Source: Erythrobacter neustonensis (lineage in GTDB: Bacteria > Pseudomonadota > Alphaproteobacteria > Sphingomonadales > Sphingomonadaceae). From it: a stretch of DNA of 64,000 bases. The DNA lies in NCBI RefSeq assembly GCF_001663175.1, contig NZ_CP016033.1, positions 310,001 to 374,000 on the forward strand, in the 5' to 3' direction. Positions 42,368-50,692 of this stretch are shown here, in pieces (positions within the stretch are counted from its first letter, which is position 1; every line of letters starts with the position of its first letter). The position numbers and the translations under genes are program-made. The notes below the pieces were generated by a model that made no database searches, was not told the origin of the DNA, and saw only the letters and a program-made list of their open reading frames with translations.

Positions 42368-43422
42368 GCGGGGTCTTCCGGGAAACGCGCTCGGGTGCGG
42401 TTGGCGAAGGCGACCAGCGAGAGCATCACCGGCACTTCGACCAGCACGCCAACCACGGTGGCAAGCGCCGCGCCGCTCGACAGGCCGAAGAGGCCGATGG
42501 CAACAGCTACGGCGAGCTCGAAGAAGTTGGATGTGCCGATCAGCGCGCAAGGCGCGGCAATCGCGTGCGGCACACGCCAAGCCCAGGCCCAGGCATAGGC
42601 GGCGGCGAAGATCGCATAGGACTGGATGATGATCGGCACCGCGATCAGCGCGATCAGCAGCGGGTTCGCGATAATCGTGCCCGCCTGAAAGGCGAACAGC
42701 AGCACCACGGTCGCCAGCAGGCCGATGATCGACCACGGCTTGAGCCGTGCAGTGAAGGCATCGACCGCCGCGGCATCTCCGCCATGACTGGCAATCACCC
42801 GTGAACGGGCCAGCGCGCCCGCCGCCAGCGGGATGACCACATAGAGCGCAACCGACAGCAGCAGCGTCTGCCACGGCACGACGACGGCGGTCACGCCCAG
42901 CAACAGCGCAACGATCGGCGCGAAGGCGACGATCATCACCAGATCGTTCGCCGCCACCTGCACCAGCGTGTAGGCAGGATCGCCCCGCGTCATCTGCGAC
43001 CACACGAACACCATCGCGGTGCAGGGTGCTGCGCCGAGCAGGATCAGCCCGGCGATATATTGCTGCGCGTCGGCGCGCGGCAGCAGGTCGGCATAGAGAT
43101 AATCAAAGAACAGCACCCCCAGCGCCGCCATGGTGAAGGGCTTGATCAGCCAGTTGATTACCAGCGTGATCACCAGCCCCTTGGGCTTCCTGCCGATGTC
43201 GCGGATGCTGCCGAAGTCGACCCCGACCATCATCGGGAAGATCATCGCCCAGATCAGCACCGCCACGACAAGGTTGACCGAGGCATATTCAAGCCCCGCC
43301 AGCATCCCGACCGCGTCCGGCGCGGCGCCCCCCAGCGCGAGCCCGGCGAGAATGGCAAGCAGCACCCAGAGCGAAAGAAAGCGCTCGAACAGACCGAGCG
43401 GCGAGGCGGCGGCGGCGCTCAT
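42364..43422 (-). CDS. acr3: ACR3 family arsenite efflux transporter
   Basis: 352-residue, ten-helix membrane protein of the ACR3 type. The conserved Cys in [13 protein letters not shown] and the [14 protein letters not shown] block are present. It extrudes arsenite using the proton motive force, with no ArsA ATPase nearby. Overlaps arsC by one base and arsH by four. Confidence 0.95.
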   Translation of the reverse strand: MSAAAASPLGLFERFLSLWVLLAILAGLALGGAAPDAVGMLAGLEYASVNLVVAVLIWAMIFPMMVGVDFGSIRDIGRKPKGLVITLVINWLIKPFTMAALGVLFFDYLYADLLPRADAQQYIAGLILLGAAPCTAMVFVWSQMTRGDPAYTLVQVAANDLVMIVAFAPIVALLLGVTAVVVPWQTLLLSVALYVVIPLAAGALARSRVIASHGGDAAAVDAFTARLKPWSIIGLLATVVLLFAFQAGTIIANPLLIALIAVPIIIQSYAIFAAAYAWAWAWRVPHAIAAPCALIGTSNFFELAVAVAIGLFGLSSGAALATVVGVLVEVPVMLSLVAFANRTRARFPEDPA

Positions 43423-43928
43423 CAGGCGGTTCCTTCCATCGCGCCGATGTCGGCAAGAGCGGCTTGCAAGGTGGGCTTATCCAGCCCCGCCCGGTCGAGC
43501 GCGAGGAAGGCCCGCACCCGCATTTCCAGCAGACGCCAGGTTTCCTCGAAGGCAGCGTCGACCTCCGCTTCCGAGCCCGTCACATCAGCCGGATCAGGCA
43601 GCCCCCAATGGGCCTTGAGCGGACTGCCAAGGAACACCGGGCAGGCCTCGCCGGCCGCATTGCCGCAGACGGTGATCGCAAGGTCGATCGCGGGTGCATC
43701 GGGAGCGGTGAATTCGTCCCAGCTCTTCGACCGGAAAACGCCTGTGTCGATCCCGCGTCGCGCCAGTAGTCGCAACGCACCGGGATGCGGCACGCCCTTG
43801 GGCTTGCTGCCGGCGCTGAAGGCACGAACCCGGCCTTCCCCCAAGTGGTTGAAGAGCGCCTCGCCAAGGATCGAGCGGGCCGAGTTGCCGGTGCACAGCA
43901 CCAGAACGGTGAAGGGGGTATCACTCAT
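43422..43928 (-). CDS. arsC: Arsenate reductase ArsC (low-molecular-weight phosphatase fold)
   Basis: 168 residues. The P-loop CTGNSARS supplies the nucleophile Cys12; Cys88 and Cys96 ([14 protein letters not shown]) match the redox shuttle pair of thioredoxin-coupled ArsC. It reduces arsenate to arsenite for export by Acr3. A helical C-terminal extension of about 30 residues is present. Confidence 0.93.
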   Translation of the reverse strand: MSDTPFTVLVLCTGNSARSILGEALFNHLGEGRVRAFSAGSKPKGVPHPGALRLLARRGIDTGVFRSKSWDEFTAPDAPAIDLAITVCGNAAGEACPVFLGSPLKAHWGLPDPADVTGSEAEVDAAFEETWRLLEMRVRAFLALDRAGLDKPTLQAALADIGAMEGTA

Positions 43929-43937
43929 CGCAAGGCC

Positions 43938-44297
43938 TCAGTTTCGGGGATCGCAGGCAAGCCCAGCCATCAGGTCGCCGCACATCTCGGGCGCCCCTTG
44001 GCAGCAGTCTTGCACCAGAAAGGTCAGCAGGCGGCGCATCGCGGCATAGTCCGCGCGGTAGTGGATCAGGCGGCTCTCGCGCTCGGATTGCACCAGCCCT
44101 GCCCGCTCGAGCGTGGCAAGATGATGCGACATGGTCGACGGCGGGACTCCGCAATGCTCGGCAATAGAGCCCGCGATCATGCCATCGTGGCCCGCCGTCA
44201 CAAGCATCCGAAACACGGCGAGCCGCGTCTCATGAGCCAGCGCACCAAGCGCATCCACTGCCCAGACTTGTGTTTCGATATCGTCCATATCCGACAC
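43938..44297 (-). CDS. arsR: ArsR family arsenic-responsive repressor
   Basis: 119-residue winged-helix repressor with recognition helix region GVPPSTMSHHLATLERAGLV. Cys98, Cys99 and Cys106 near the C-terminus (DCCQGAPEMC) resemble the Cys95/96/102 arsenite site of Acidithiobacillus ArsR, rather than the CxC site of plasmid R773. First gene of arsR-arsC-acr3-arsH. Confidence 0.95.
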   Translation of the reverse strand: MSDMDDIETQVWAVDALGALAHETRLAVFRMLVTAGHDGMIAGSIAEHCGVPPSTMSHHLATLERAGLVQSERESRLIHYRADYAAMRRLLTFLVQDCCQGAPEMCGDLMAGLACDPRN

Positions 44298-44306
44298 CCT
44301 TCGGTC

Positions 44307-44365
44307 TTTATCGAAATATCGGGTAACACGGTTGCGTCAATCCATAATTCGAAAACTATCGAATT
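44307..44365 (-). promoter_or_regulatory. ars promoter with candidate ArsR operator
   Basis: A perfect inverted repeat AATTCGA (44346-44352) / TCGAATT (44359-44365) with 6-bp spacer lies 50 bp upstream of arsR, and a second ATCGAAATATCG-like element lies at about 44308-44320 near the arsR start. AT-rich TTCGAA-type palindromes are usual for ArsR operators. The rest of the 44298-44590 gap shows no gene. Confidence 0.5.
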
Positions 44366-44590
44366 GGTTCTGGAGACCGCGATCCGTGCACCAGAGTGCA
44401 ACTAATGATGTCCGCTCCGGTTTCGGTTTGCAAATTTCCGCTTTCGGACAGAGATCCGCTGAAGCCGCCAGGCAAGTTTCGGGTTCGCTCGCGAGCAAAG
44501 CGCGTGACCGGGTATGGGTGCTTCTCAAACCGGCCACTATCTGGATCTGAGCTGTGCCATCTCGGATAGCCTGAGGCTGAAGCCAAAGGC

Positions 44591-45259
44591 CTATCGGTAT
44601 AGCCCGGCGGCCCTCAGCGCCTCGCTACGGCTGCGCACTTCAAGCTTGCGGTAGATCGACTTCACATGATTGCCGACCGTGTGCGGCGAGATGCCGAGAT
44701 CGCGGGCGGCTTCCTTGTAGCTGCGTCCGGCGGCGAAGGCGCGCAGCAGGTCATGCTCCCGCGCTGTCAGGCCATCGCTGTCGGGCGGGCCGGATTGGGT
44801 GCCGATCGGCGGGGTCTGGCGCAGGAGATCGATCAGATAGACCGCCGCTGCCGGGCTGACGGGTGCGCCGCCATCGAGCGTGATCGCCACGCCGTCGCGC
44901 ACCTGTTCGGGGGTACTGTCCTTGAGCAGATAGCCGTCCGCCCCCGCCGACAGCGCGCGCACCACGGTATCGCGGTCCCCGAATGCGCTGACCATCAATG
45001 CCTTGGCCGAGGTATGCGCCTTGATTTCGGGCACCAGATCATAACCCGATCCGTCAGGCAGGCCGATGTCCATCAGGAACAGGTCCGGCGCCAGTCCGAT
45101 CAGCGTCCGGCCCGATGCCAGATCATGCGCCACCCCGACGATCTCGTAGCGACCGGCCTCCATCAGCACCTTCACGAAATATTGCCGGACGGTCGGATCA
45201 TCCTCGATGATCGCGATGCGGGCAGGTGCGCTGAGGTCGCACGGTTCGGGGTCAGTCAT
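44591..45259 (-). CDS. NarL/FixJ family response regulator
   Basis: 222 residues: receiver domain with Asp64 (LFLMDIGLPDG) and Lys in LLKDS, then a LuxR-type helix-turn-helix (LTAREHDLLRAFAAGRSYKEAARDLGISPHTV, shown in part). Its partner kinase gene ends 69 bp upstream. A 15-bp palindrome in that gap suggests autoregulation. Confidence 0.94.
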   Translation of the reverse strand: MTDPEPCDLSAPARIAIIEDDPTVRQYFVKVLMEAGRYEIVGVAHDLASGRTLIGLAPDLFLMDIGLPDGSGYDLVPEIKAHTSAKALMVSAFGDRDTVVRALSAGADGYLLKDSTPEQVRDGVAITLDGGAPVSPAAAVYLIDLLRQTPPIGTQSGPPDSDGLTAREHDLLRAFAAGRSYKEAARDLGISPHTVGNHVKSIYRKLEVRSRSEALRAAGLYR

Positions 45260-45294
45260 GCAGGATGGCTATCACGCAAGCGGCGAGCGTGCCA

Positions 45295-45309
45295 TGCCAT
45301 GACATGGCA
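45295..45309. promoter_or_regulatory. 15-bp palindrome (copy 1), putative response-regulator operator
   Basis: TGCCATGACATGGCA, a perfect palindrome around a central A, in the gap between kinase and regulator genes. An additional TGCCAT half-site adjoins at 45290. The same motif recurs at 47324. Confidence 0.55.
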
Positions 45310-45328
45310 GGCGCGGCATGGTGGCTGG

Positions 45329-47254
45329 TCATGCTGCTTCGCGCAGTGACGCTGCGGGCAATGTCAGCGTTGCGATGGTGCCGATGCCCGGTTCGGATTC
45401 CAGCGCAAACTCGGCGCCGATACCCTCAGCACGGCGCGCCATATTACCAAGGCCACGGCCAGCCCCTGCAGCCGCAGTGCCTGATCCATTATCGGCCACC
45501 GTAATCGCCACCCTTTCAGTCGGACCGGCAGCCACAGTCACCTTCATGGAGGTCGCGCCCGAATGCTTGAGCGCGTTGGTGACCGCCTCTTGCAGGATGC
45601 GGAACAGCTGGAGCGTGTCACGCGGGCCAAAGGCGGGGAAGGCGAGATCTTCTGCCTGCTGCCAGTCAAAGGCAAGGCCAGCGGCGATGACCTGAGGCTG
45701 GATTCGCGCGCGAAAGGTGGCCAGCGCGGCCTCGACCGATTCGCCAACCGAATCCATTGAATCCACCATCAGCCGCATCTCGTCGATTACGCTCTGGAGG
45801 CCCTGCGCCACTTTGGACGGCTCGGCCTGCCCCATGCGCGCGGCGAGCATCATCGACATCAGCTGGCTGCCAAGGCCATCGTGAATGTCCTGCATGATCC
45901 GCCGCCGTTCGGCATCATGCGCCTGTTCGCGCACCAGTTCCTGCTCTCGCGCATAAGCGACGGCAAGTTCGGCCTCGCGCTGATCGACCTTGTCCTGAAG
46001 CATGGTGTTGAGCGCGCTCTGCGACTGGAACAGACGGAAGTTGCGGGCGAGGAACGCCGTCACCATTGCAAGCATCAGGAACGGCGCGGCGTTCTGGAGA
46101 TTGCCTTCGCCGAGCGGGGAATCGGGATAGAGGTTGGTTATCGCATCCATCGCCGTTGCCACCACCAGCACACTCATCAGGGCGCTCTCAAGCAGACGGT
46201 TTTCGCGCTCACGCGCAAAGTGCCACAGCAGCCGGGCCAGCGTTGCCGCGCTCAACCCAGCCAGAACGTAAAACCACACCACCGTCGGCGCATCATAGGC
46301 CTCAGGCATTGGCGTTCCGAGCAGTCGCCACAGGACGTAGGCCAGCGCCGCGCCGAAAACCGTGAGCACAGCAGGCATGAGCCTGCGCAAGGGGCGGCCT
46401 GTCCAGGCGTCGATGAAGCCGAGCAGCGCCACCGGCACGAACATGTTGATCGCAAAGAACAGCGCCATTCGCCACCACCCGTCGAATGGCGGCGCGAGCC
46501 ACAGGCCATAGAGATAATTGGCCACCAGCGCGCCGGACAGGACGCTAAGCCAGGTGGCGAAGCGCCAGTCATCCGACCGGAACACCATCACCGTGGCAAT
46601 CAGACCGAGCAGCCCCAGAAGCAGCGCGGCGTAGTCGCGGAACGCGTTGAGGTTCCAAAGACGCGCTGCAGAATAGGCGCGCATCGCTTCGTATTCGCCG
46701 ACCAGTGGCGGGTAGATGTCGGTATAGGGGAACCCGTCGCGTAGTGTGATGTAGGTCAGCCGGTTATCGCCCTGCTTCAGCAGCCCCGCCGGAATGCGGG
46801 TGAGGAAGGTCTTCTGCCCGTGAAACGTGCCTGCCCCCGGCGTGACGCTGCCTTCGCCCACCAGCAGCGCGTCGTTCACATAAAGCCGGTAGTTGTCCAC
46901 CTGCAAGGTCGACACGATGCCAAGCCCGGTGGGCGGCACGTCATCGACATTGATGGCAATTTCCACTGCAAAAATCGCAGTGTCACAGCAGTGGGTCCAA
47001 GGCAACTGCACGTCCTCGAACCGCGCCTCGCGCGCTGCTGCCAGCGTGGGCGTTTCAAGCCGGGCGATGCGGGTTGCGGTCTGCTCGATCTGCGGCGGAG
47101 CCTCGCCTCGGTGAGCGCGGAACAGGGGACCATCGATCAGCAGCCAGAACACGGCCTGCACCACAAGGATCGTTGCCACCAGCTTGCCCAGCTGGCGCCA
47201 CTTCATTTGCCCCGACAAATTCAGCCCCCTGAAATTCTTCTTATCCGCATTCAT
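45329..47254 (-). CDS. Sensor histidine kinase with 7TM (DISM-like) membrane region
   Basis: 641 residues. N-terminal transmembrane helix, an extracytoplasmic sensor domain of about 150 residues (contains an HCC triplet in WTHCCDTAIF), seven hydrophobic segments (about residues 195-395), a coiled coil, then HisKA_3 with IMQDIHDGLGSQLMSMM (phospho-His) and an ATPase domain with LQEAVTNALKHSG and GRGLGNMARRAEGIGA. ATG 47254 is the preferred start; an in-frame ATG at 47206 is possible. It is divergent from the secreted-protein cluster and probably controls it through the regulator at 44591. Confidence 0.9.
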   Translation of the reverse strand: MNADKKNFRGLNLSGQMKWRQLGKLVATILVVQAVFWLLIDGPLFRAHRGEAPPQIEQTATRIARLETPTLAAAREARFEDVQLPWTHCCDTAIFAVEIAINVDDVPPTGLGIVSTLQVDNYRLYVNDALLVGEGSVTPGAGTFHGQKTFLTRIPAGLLKQGDNRLTYITLRDGFPYTDIYPPLVGEYEAMRAYSAARLWNLNAFRDYAALLLGLLGLIATVMVFRSDDWRFATWLSVLSGALVANYLYGLWLAPPFDGWWRMALFFAINMFVPVALLGFIDAWTGRPLRRLMPAVLTVFGAALAYVLWRLLGTPMPEAYDAPTVVWFYVLAGLSAATLARLLWHFARERENRLLESALMSVLVVATAMDAITNLYPDSPLGEGNLQNAAPFLMLAMVTAFLARNFRLFQSQSALNTMLQDKVDQREAELAVAYAREQELVREQAHDAERRRIMQDIHDGLGSQLMSMMLAARMGQAEPSKVAQGLQSVIDEMRLMVDSMDSVGESVEAALATFRARIQPQVIAAGLAFDWQQAEDLAFPAFGPRDTLQLFRILQEAVTNALKHSGATSMKVTVAAGPTERVAITVADNGSGTAAAGAGRGLGNMARRAEGIGAEFALESEPGIGTIATLTLPAASLREAA

Positions 47255-47323
47255 TAGCAAGCGTTTGCCGTCACGCAACTGCGGGCTAACTGTGGGTTGC
47301 TGGCAAAAGTCGGTCCGGCGGGA

Positions 47324-47338
47324 TGCCATGATATGGCA
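47324..47338. promoter_or_regulatory. 15-bp palindrome (copy 2) in the divergent promoter
   Basis: TGCCATGATATGGCA, one base away from copy 1 at 45295, located between the divergent kinase gene and the first secreted-protein gene. A further ATGGCA half-site follows at 47348. Confidence 0.55.
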
Positions 47339-47437
47339 GCATGATTCATGGCATGGGACAGTGCCGTTCTGAGGCTTAGCAGGCTCTCCATCGCATCAGG
47401 CAGTGGTTTCAGGCTGCCGCAACATGGGGAACCCGAC

Positions 47438-47734
47438 ATGAAACTGCGTCTCGCCATTGGCCTTGGCGGCCTGCACCTTTCGCTGCTTTCGGCGCTGGCC
47501 TTTGCCAGCATGGGCGCGCCTGCAATGGCGCAGGGCCAGAACGAGGCGGCGGTCAAGAAGCCCAGCGGCGGGGTCGCCTGCCCCTCGGGCTGGCGCTCGG
47601 TCCCCGGTAACACCTCGATGTGCGAACCGCACGAGAGCAAGGCGCCGCTGATCTACGCCAAGAAGGACAAGGAAACCTGCGCGGACGGCTATTACGAAGT
47701 CTACCGCCTGTGGTGCTCCACCCGTCGTCCGTAA
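47438..47734 (+). CDS. Small secreted protein with one four-cysteine module
   Basis: 98 residues with a signal peptide (cleavage near APAMAQ). The mature part carries four cysteines: CPSGW...C, then C 19 residues later, then WC 12 residues after that. The same spacing is found twice in each of the two larger proteins that follow. ATG 47438 is chosen for the signal peptide; the frame is open from 47348. No known family recognised. First gene of the rightward cluster opposite the kinase. Confidence 0.82.
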   Translation: MKLRLAIGLGGLHLSLLSALAFASMGAPAMAQGQNEAAVKKPSGGVACPSGWRSVPGNTSMCEPHESKAPLIYAKKDKETCADGYYEVYRLWCSTRRP

Positions 47735-47758
47735 GCCTCAAAGGGGGGGGGAATTAAA

Positions 47759-48694
47759 ATGCGGAAATCACTCATGTCAGCCGCTGCGGCGGTATTGCTG
47801 GCGCTTGGCGGATTGGCAGCAGCCAGCCCGGCGGCCGCGCAGACCGGCCCGGCAACGATCCCGGCCGCTTCGAACGGCGGCTGCCCGGACGAATACACCC
47901 GCGGCACATCGATCAGCCCCAAAAAGGGCCAGACCAATCCTGACCTGTGTTACGCAGACGGCAAGTCGCCGCCGATGGTGGCAATGAAGCGGACCACGTC
48001 TGAACCGTGCCCGTCGGGCTTACGTCCGGACAGCAGTTCCAGCTATTTTTGCACGAGCAAGCCCCAAGAGCGCACATGGTCGGCGGAAAACAACCTCGCC
48101 AAGGACACCAAGCTGCCCAAGCCGTCCAAGGGCGTGCGCTGTCCGACTGGGTGGGCATCCACCACGCAGCTCGACAGCTGCTACACCACGCTCGACAACC
48201 CCCCGGCAACCCGGTTGAGCAAGGGCAAGCCCTGCGCCGCTGGCGAGATCGAGGAATGGGGCACCTGGTGCACCGGCGATCTTTCGGGCGTGACCCGCGC
48301 CAATGCCGAAGGCCATGCCTCGGCCGATTTCAACAAGGTGTATATGCACCTCCAGAGCAGCGGCGGTGATTGGCAGGGCATGAAGTGCTGCGTCTCTCCG
48401 GCGGCCTCGGCCTGGTACGCTGAAAGGGGCCAATACCGCACCATGCGCATCAACGGGGAAGATGTGCCCGTCGATGACAATGGCAACCCGGTAAAGGGCG
48501 CTGGTAAAGCCGTCGCATCCGGCAGTGGTGGCAACGAAAGCACCACTGGCGACGAAACCCCGGCCAGCCAATGCACCAGCGGTTCTTCGACAGGCGCCGC
48601 GATCGGGAGCGCGATCGGTGGAGATGCCGGTGCAGCGCTGGGATCAATGCTCGGCGGTCTCGGCAAGAAGAAAAAGAAGAAGGCCGGCTGCTGA
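47759..48694 (+). CDS. Secreted protein: two four-Cys modules, Gly-zipper and poly-Lys/Cys tail (paralogue A)
   Basis: 311 residues with a signal peptide (cleavage near PAAAQT). Module 1 begins GGCPDEYTRG and ends YFCTSKP; module 2 begins VRCPTGWAST, has CYTTLDNPPATRLSKGKPC and ends TWCTGD. A glycine- and serine-rich linker follows, then a glycine-zipper-like helix (TGAAIGSAIGGDAGAALG) and the tail GSMLGGLGKKKKKKAGC, with a terminal Cys. An extra CC pair (MKCCVSP) lies between. The ribosome site is a run of nine G, 7 bp before ATG 47759. Function unknown. Confidence 0.85.
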   Translation: MRKSLMSAAAAVLLALGGLAAASPAAAQTGPATIPAASNGGCPDEYTRGTSISPKKGQTNPDLCYADGKSPPMVAMKRTTSEPCPSGLRPDSSSSYFCTSKPQERTWSAENNLAKDTKLPKPSKGVRCPTGWASTTQLDSCYTTLDNPPATRLSKGKPCAAGEIEEWGTWCTGDLSGVTRANAEGHASADFNKVYMHLQSSGGDWQGMKCCVSPAASAWYAERGQYRTMRINGEDVPVDDNGNPVKGAGKAVASGSGGNESTTGDETPASQCTSGSSTGAAIGSAIGGDAGAALGSMLGGLGKKKKKKAGC

Positions 48695-48717
48695 CCATCC
48701 AGCGCCGCACGATCCAA

Positions 48718-48746
48718 GCTGCCCCGCCTTGGGGGGGAGGGGCAGC
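48718..48746 (+). terminator. GC-rich intercistronic hairpin between the two paralogues
   Basis: Perfect 8-bp arms GCTGCCCC / GGGGCAGC enclosing GCC...GGGGGGG. No T-run follows, so it is more likely an mRNA-stabilising or attenuating hairpin than a full terminator. A weaker hairpin of similar type (about 49767-49800) follows the second paralogue. Confidence 0.4.
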
Positions 48747-48806
48747 GGGCGGGTGTGCAACGCGATCGCGATCCGCACCCGCCCCATCACTTCATGGAGA
48801 TTTTCT

Positions 48807-49757
48807 ATGAAACTGCTTTTGTCCGCCACCGCCGCCAGCCTGCTGGGCCTTGCCTTCTCAGCAGCCCCTGCCGCCGCGCAGCAGACTGGTCCGGCAACCA
48901 TTGAGGTCGCGAGGACGGGCTCTTCGTGCCCAAGCGAATATCGCAGGGGTGGTAGCGGCGTATCTATCGGAAACAGACCGACGAGTCCGACAATGTGTTA
49001 CGCTTACAGTGACACGCCGCCTTACGTGATGAAGAAGGCCAGCCTTTCGGACCCGTGCCCGGCCGGTCTGCGCGCGGAGAGCAGCGGGAGCCTGTGGTGC
49101 ACCAACAAGCCCGAAGCGCGCGGCATGGCACCTGAACAATGGCTGGCGAAGGGCAAATTCCCCAAACCGTCCAAGGCCGCGCGGTGCCCGGCGACCTACC
49201 GCAGCAGCCTCGATTTCACCGAATGCTACACCTCGATCGACAACCCGCCCGCCGTGCGCCTGTCGAAGGGCAGGCCCTGCGGCCCGGACGAGGTGAACGA
49301 GTTCGATCTGTGGTGCACTTCGCGCTTCGATCACCTGCCCTATTCGGAAATCGAATCCGCAGCCTTCGGTGACTATGCCAAGCTGCTCGATCTGGCAGCG
49401 GCAGAAGGCCGACCCTACAGCACGGTGCCGGGCAACGGGCAGGAAAACAAGGCCTCGCCCGGGATCCGCGCCTGGTATCAGGCGCAGGGCAAGCTGACCA
49501 CGGCTGCCGCAGCCCCCGCCGCCTCCGGCCCGTCCAAGGGTGACCACACCAGCGCCGCAGAAGACGAAGCGCGCGGCATGGCCGCAGCGCGGGGCATGAC
49601 GGGCAGCAATGCCGGCCAGCCCGCCCCGGCCCAGTGCAACAGCGGATCGGCCACGGGCGCTGCCATCGGCGGCGCGGTCGGCGGGGATGCCGGCGCGAAG
49701 ATCGGCTCGATGCTGGGCGGCCTTGGCAAGAAGAAGAAAAAGCAGGCCGGCTGCTGA
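48807..49757 (+). CDS. Secreted protein: two four-Cys modules, Gly-zipper and poly-Lys/Cys tail (paralogue B)
   Basis: 316 residues, paralogous to the protein at 47759. Signal peptide (near PAAAQQ), then module 1 (SSCPSEYRRG ... LWCTNKP), module 2 (ARCPATYRSS, CYTSIDNPPAVRLSKGRPC, LWCTSR), a helical and low-complexity region, and the near-identical tail (TGAAIGGAVGGDAGAKIG, GSMLGGLGKKKKKQAGC). ATG 48807 is preceded by GGAG. The tail is more conserved between the two copies than the modules, which argues that it is functional. Confidence 0.86.
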   Translation: MKLLLSATAASLLGLAFSAAPAAAQQTGPATIEVARTGSSCPSEYRRGGSGVSIGNRPTSPTMCYAYSDTPPYVMKKASLSDPCPAGLRAESSGSLWCTNKPEARGMAPEQWLAKGKFPKPSKAARCPATYRSSLDFTECYTSIDNPPAVRLSKGRPCGPDEVNEFDLWCTSRFDHLPYSEIESAAFGDYAKLLDLAAAEGRPYSTVPGNGQENKASPGIRAWYQAQGKLTTAAAAPAASGPSKGDHTSAAEDEARGMAAARGMTGSNAGQPAPAQCNSGSATGAAIGGAVGGDAGAKIGSMLGGLGKKKKKQAGC

Positions 49758-49868
49758 CGACAAAGCCTCCCGCAGTTCAAATGCGACCCGTTTGCGGGGG
49801 GTAGACTGGCGGGCGTGCACGGCTTTGGACACTGCGCGCCCGCCTTTTTCGCGAGAAAGGATGCCTCG

Positions 49869-50267
49869 ATGAAATCCCGTTTCCTGATGACCGCTGCGGC
49901 CTTGTTCGCGATCGTAGCGCCTCTCGCCCCAGCTATGGCGCAGCCCGCGCCCGAACTCGTCTTCGCCTTGCCGGTGACCGACGGGATGGAAAGCGAGCCG
50001 GTCTCGAACGTGCAGCTTACCTTCAACACCAACGTGACCATCAGTCATGTCGACATCGAAACGCCCGATGGCGTCAAGCTGGTGCTGTTCGATGTGATGG
50101 CCAATGACGGCGAAGGTCAGACCAGCATGGTGTTCAGCTTCGATCTGCCCGTGCCGATCGTTGCCCCCGGCCAGTATTTCATCAATTACGTCGCCGAGGT
50201 GAACCGCAAGGACGGCACCAGCGACAGCGTTTCGGCCCATTCCTCCTTCACCATGCTGGAGCAGTGA
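49869..50267 (+). CDS. CopC-fold periplasmic protein without canonical copper ligands (1)
   Basis: 132 residues with a signal peptide (cleavage near APAMAQ) and the beta-sandwich pattern of CopC/YobA: an ALPVTDGMESEPVSNVQLTF opening and a C-terminal YFINYVAEVNRKDGTS strand pair. CopC normally has His at the mature N-terminus and a DGH motif; neither is present here. It is therefore CopC-like in fold but perhaps not in metal binding. ATG 49869 is preceded by AAAGGA. Overlaps the next gene by one base. Confidence 0.7.
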   Translation: MKSRFLMTAAALFAIVAPLAPAMAQPAPELVFALPVTDGMESEPVSNVQLTFNTNVTISHVDIETPDGVKLVLFDVMANDGEGQTSMVFSFDLPVPIVAPGQYFINYVAEVNRKDGTSDSVSAHSSFTMLEQ

Positions 50268-50692
50268 TGCGCGGCCGCCTGATCCTGCCGGCCCTTGCGG
50301 CGGTGCTGGCCAGCCCGGCAGCGGCGGAAAAGCTTGACGCGCGGGCGATGCTCGTCGCCTCCACACCCGCCAAGGACAGCACGGTAGAAGCCGGGCTGGA
50401 CACCATCACCCTGACCTTTGCCGAACCTGCCGAGGTCATCAGCGTGACGCTGCGCCTGCCTGACGACAGTGAAATGGCGCCTGTTCCCGAGGCCCCGGCC
50501 AGACGTGGGCGGCAGAAGGACTATCGTTACCGCCTGCTAGCGCCGCTGGAGCAGCCGGGGAGCTACGCGATCTCCTACCTCCTCATATCGAAATCGTTCA
50601 AATCGTTGAACGGCTTCATCGATTTCCAGATCGCGGGCGAGGAAGCGGTCGCGGCCAGCGAATATGCTGCCGAACCGGAGACCGAAGAATGA
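50267..50692 (+). CDS. CopC-fold periplasmic protein without canonical copper ligands (2)
   Basis: 141 residues with a signal peptide (cleavage near PAAAEK). The mature part starts with the CopC-like phrase LVASTPAKDSTVEAGLDTITL and ends with YAISYLLISKSFKSLNGF, again without the DGH copper motif. The last residues are acidic (EPETEE). The ATG at 50267 overlaps the previous stop (TGATG); the GTG at 50264 is an alternative. Confidence 0.7.
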   Translation: MRGRLILPALAAVLASPAAAEKLDARAMLVASTPAKDSTVEAGLDTITLTFAEPAEVISVTLRLPDDSEMAPVPEAPARRGRQKDYRYRLLAPLEQPGSYAISYLLISKSFKSLNGFIDFQIAGEEAVAASEYAAEPETEE

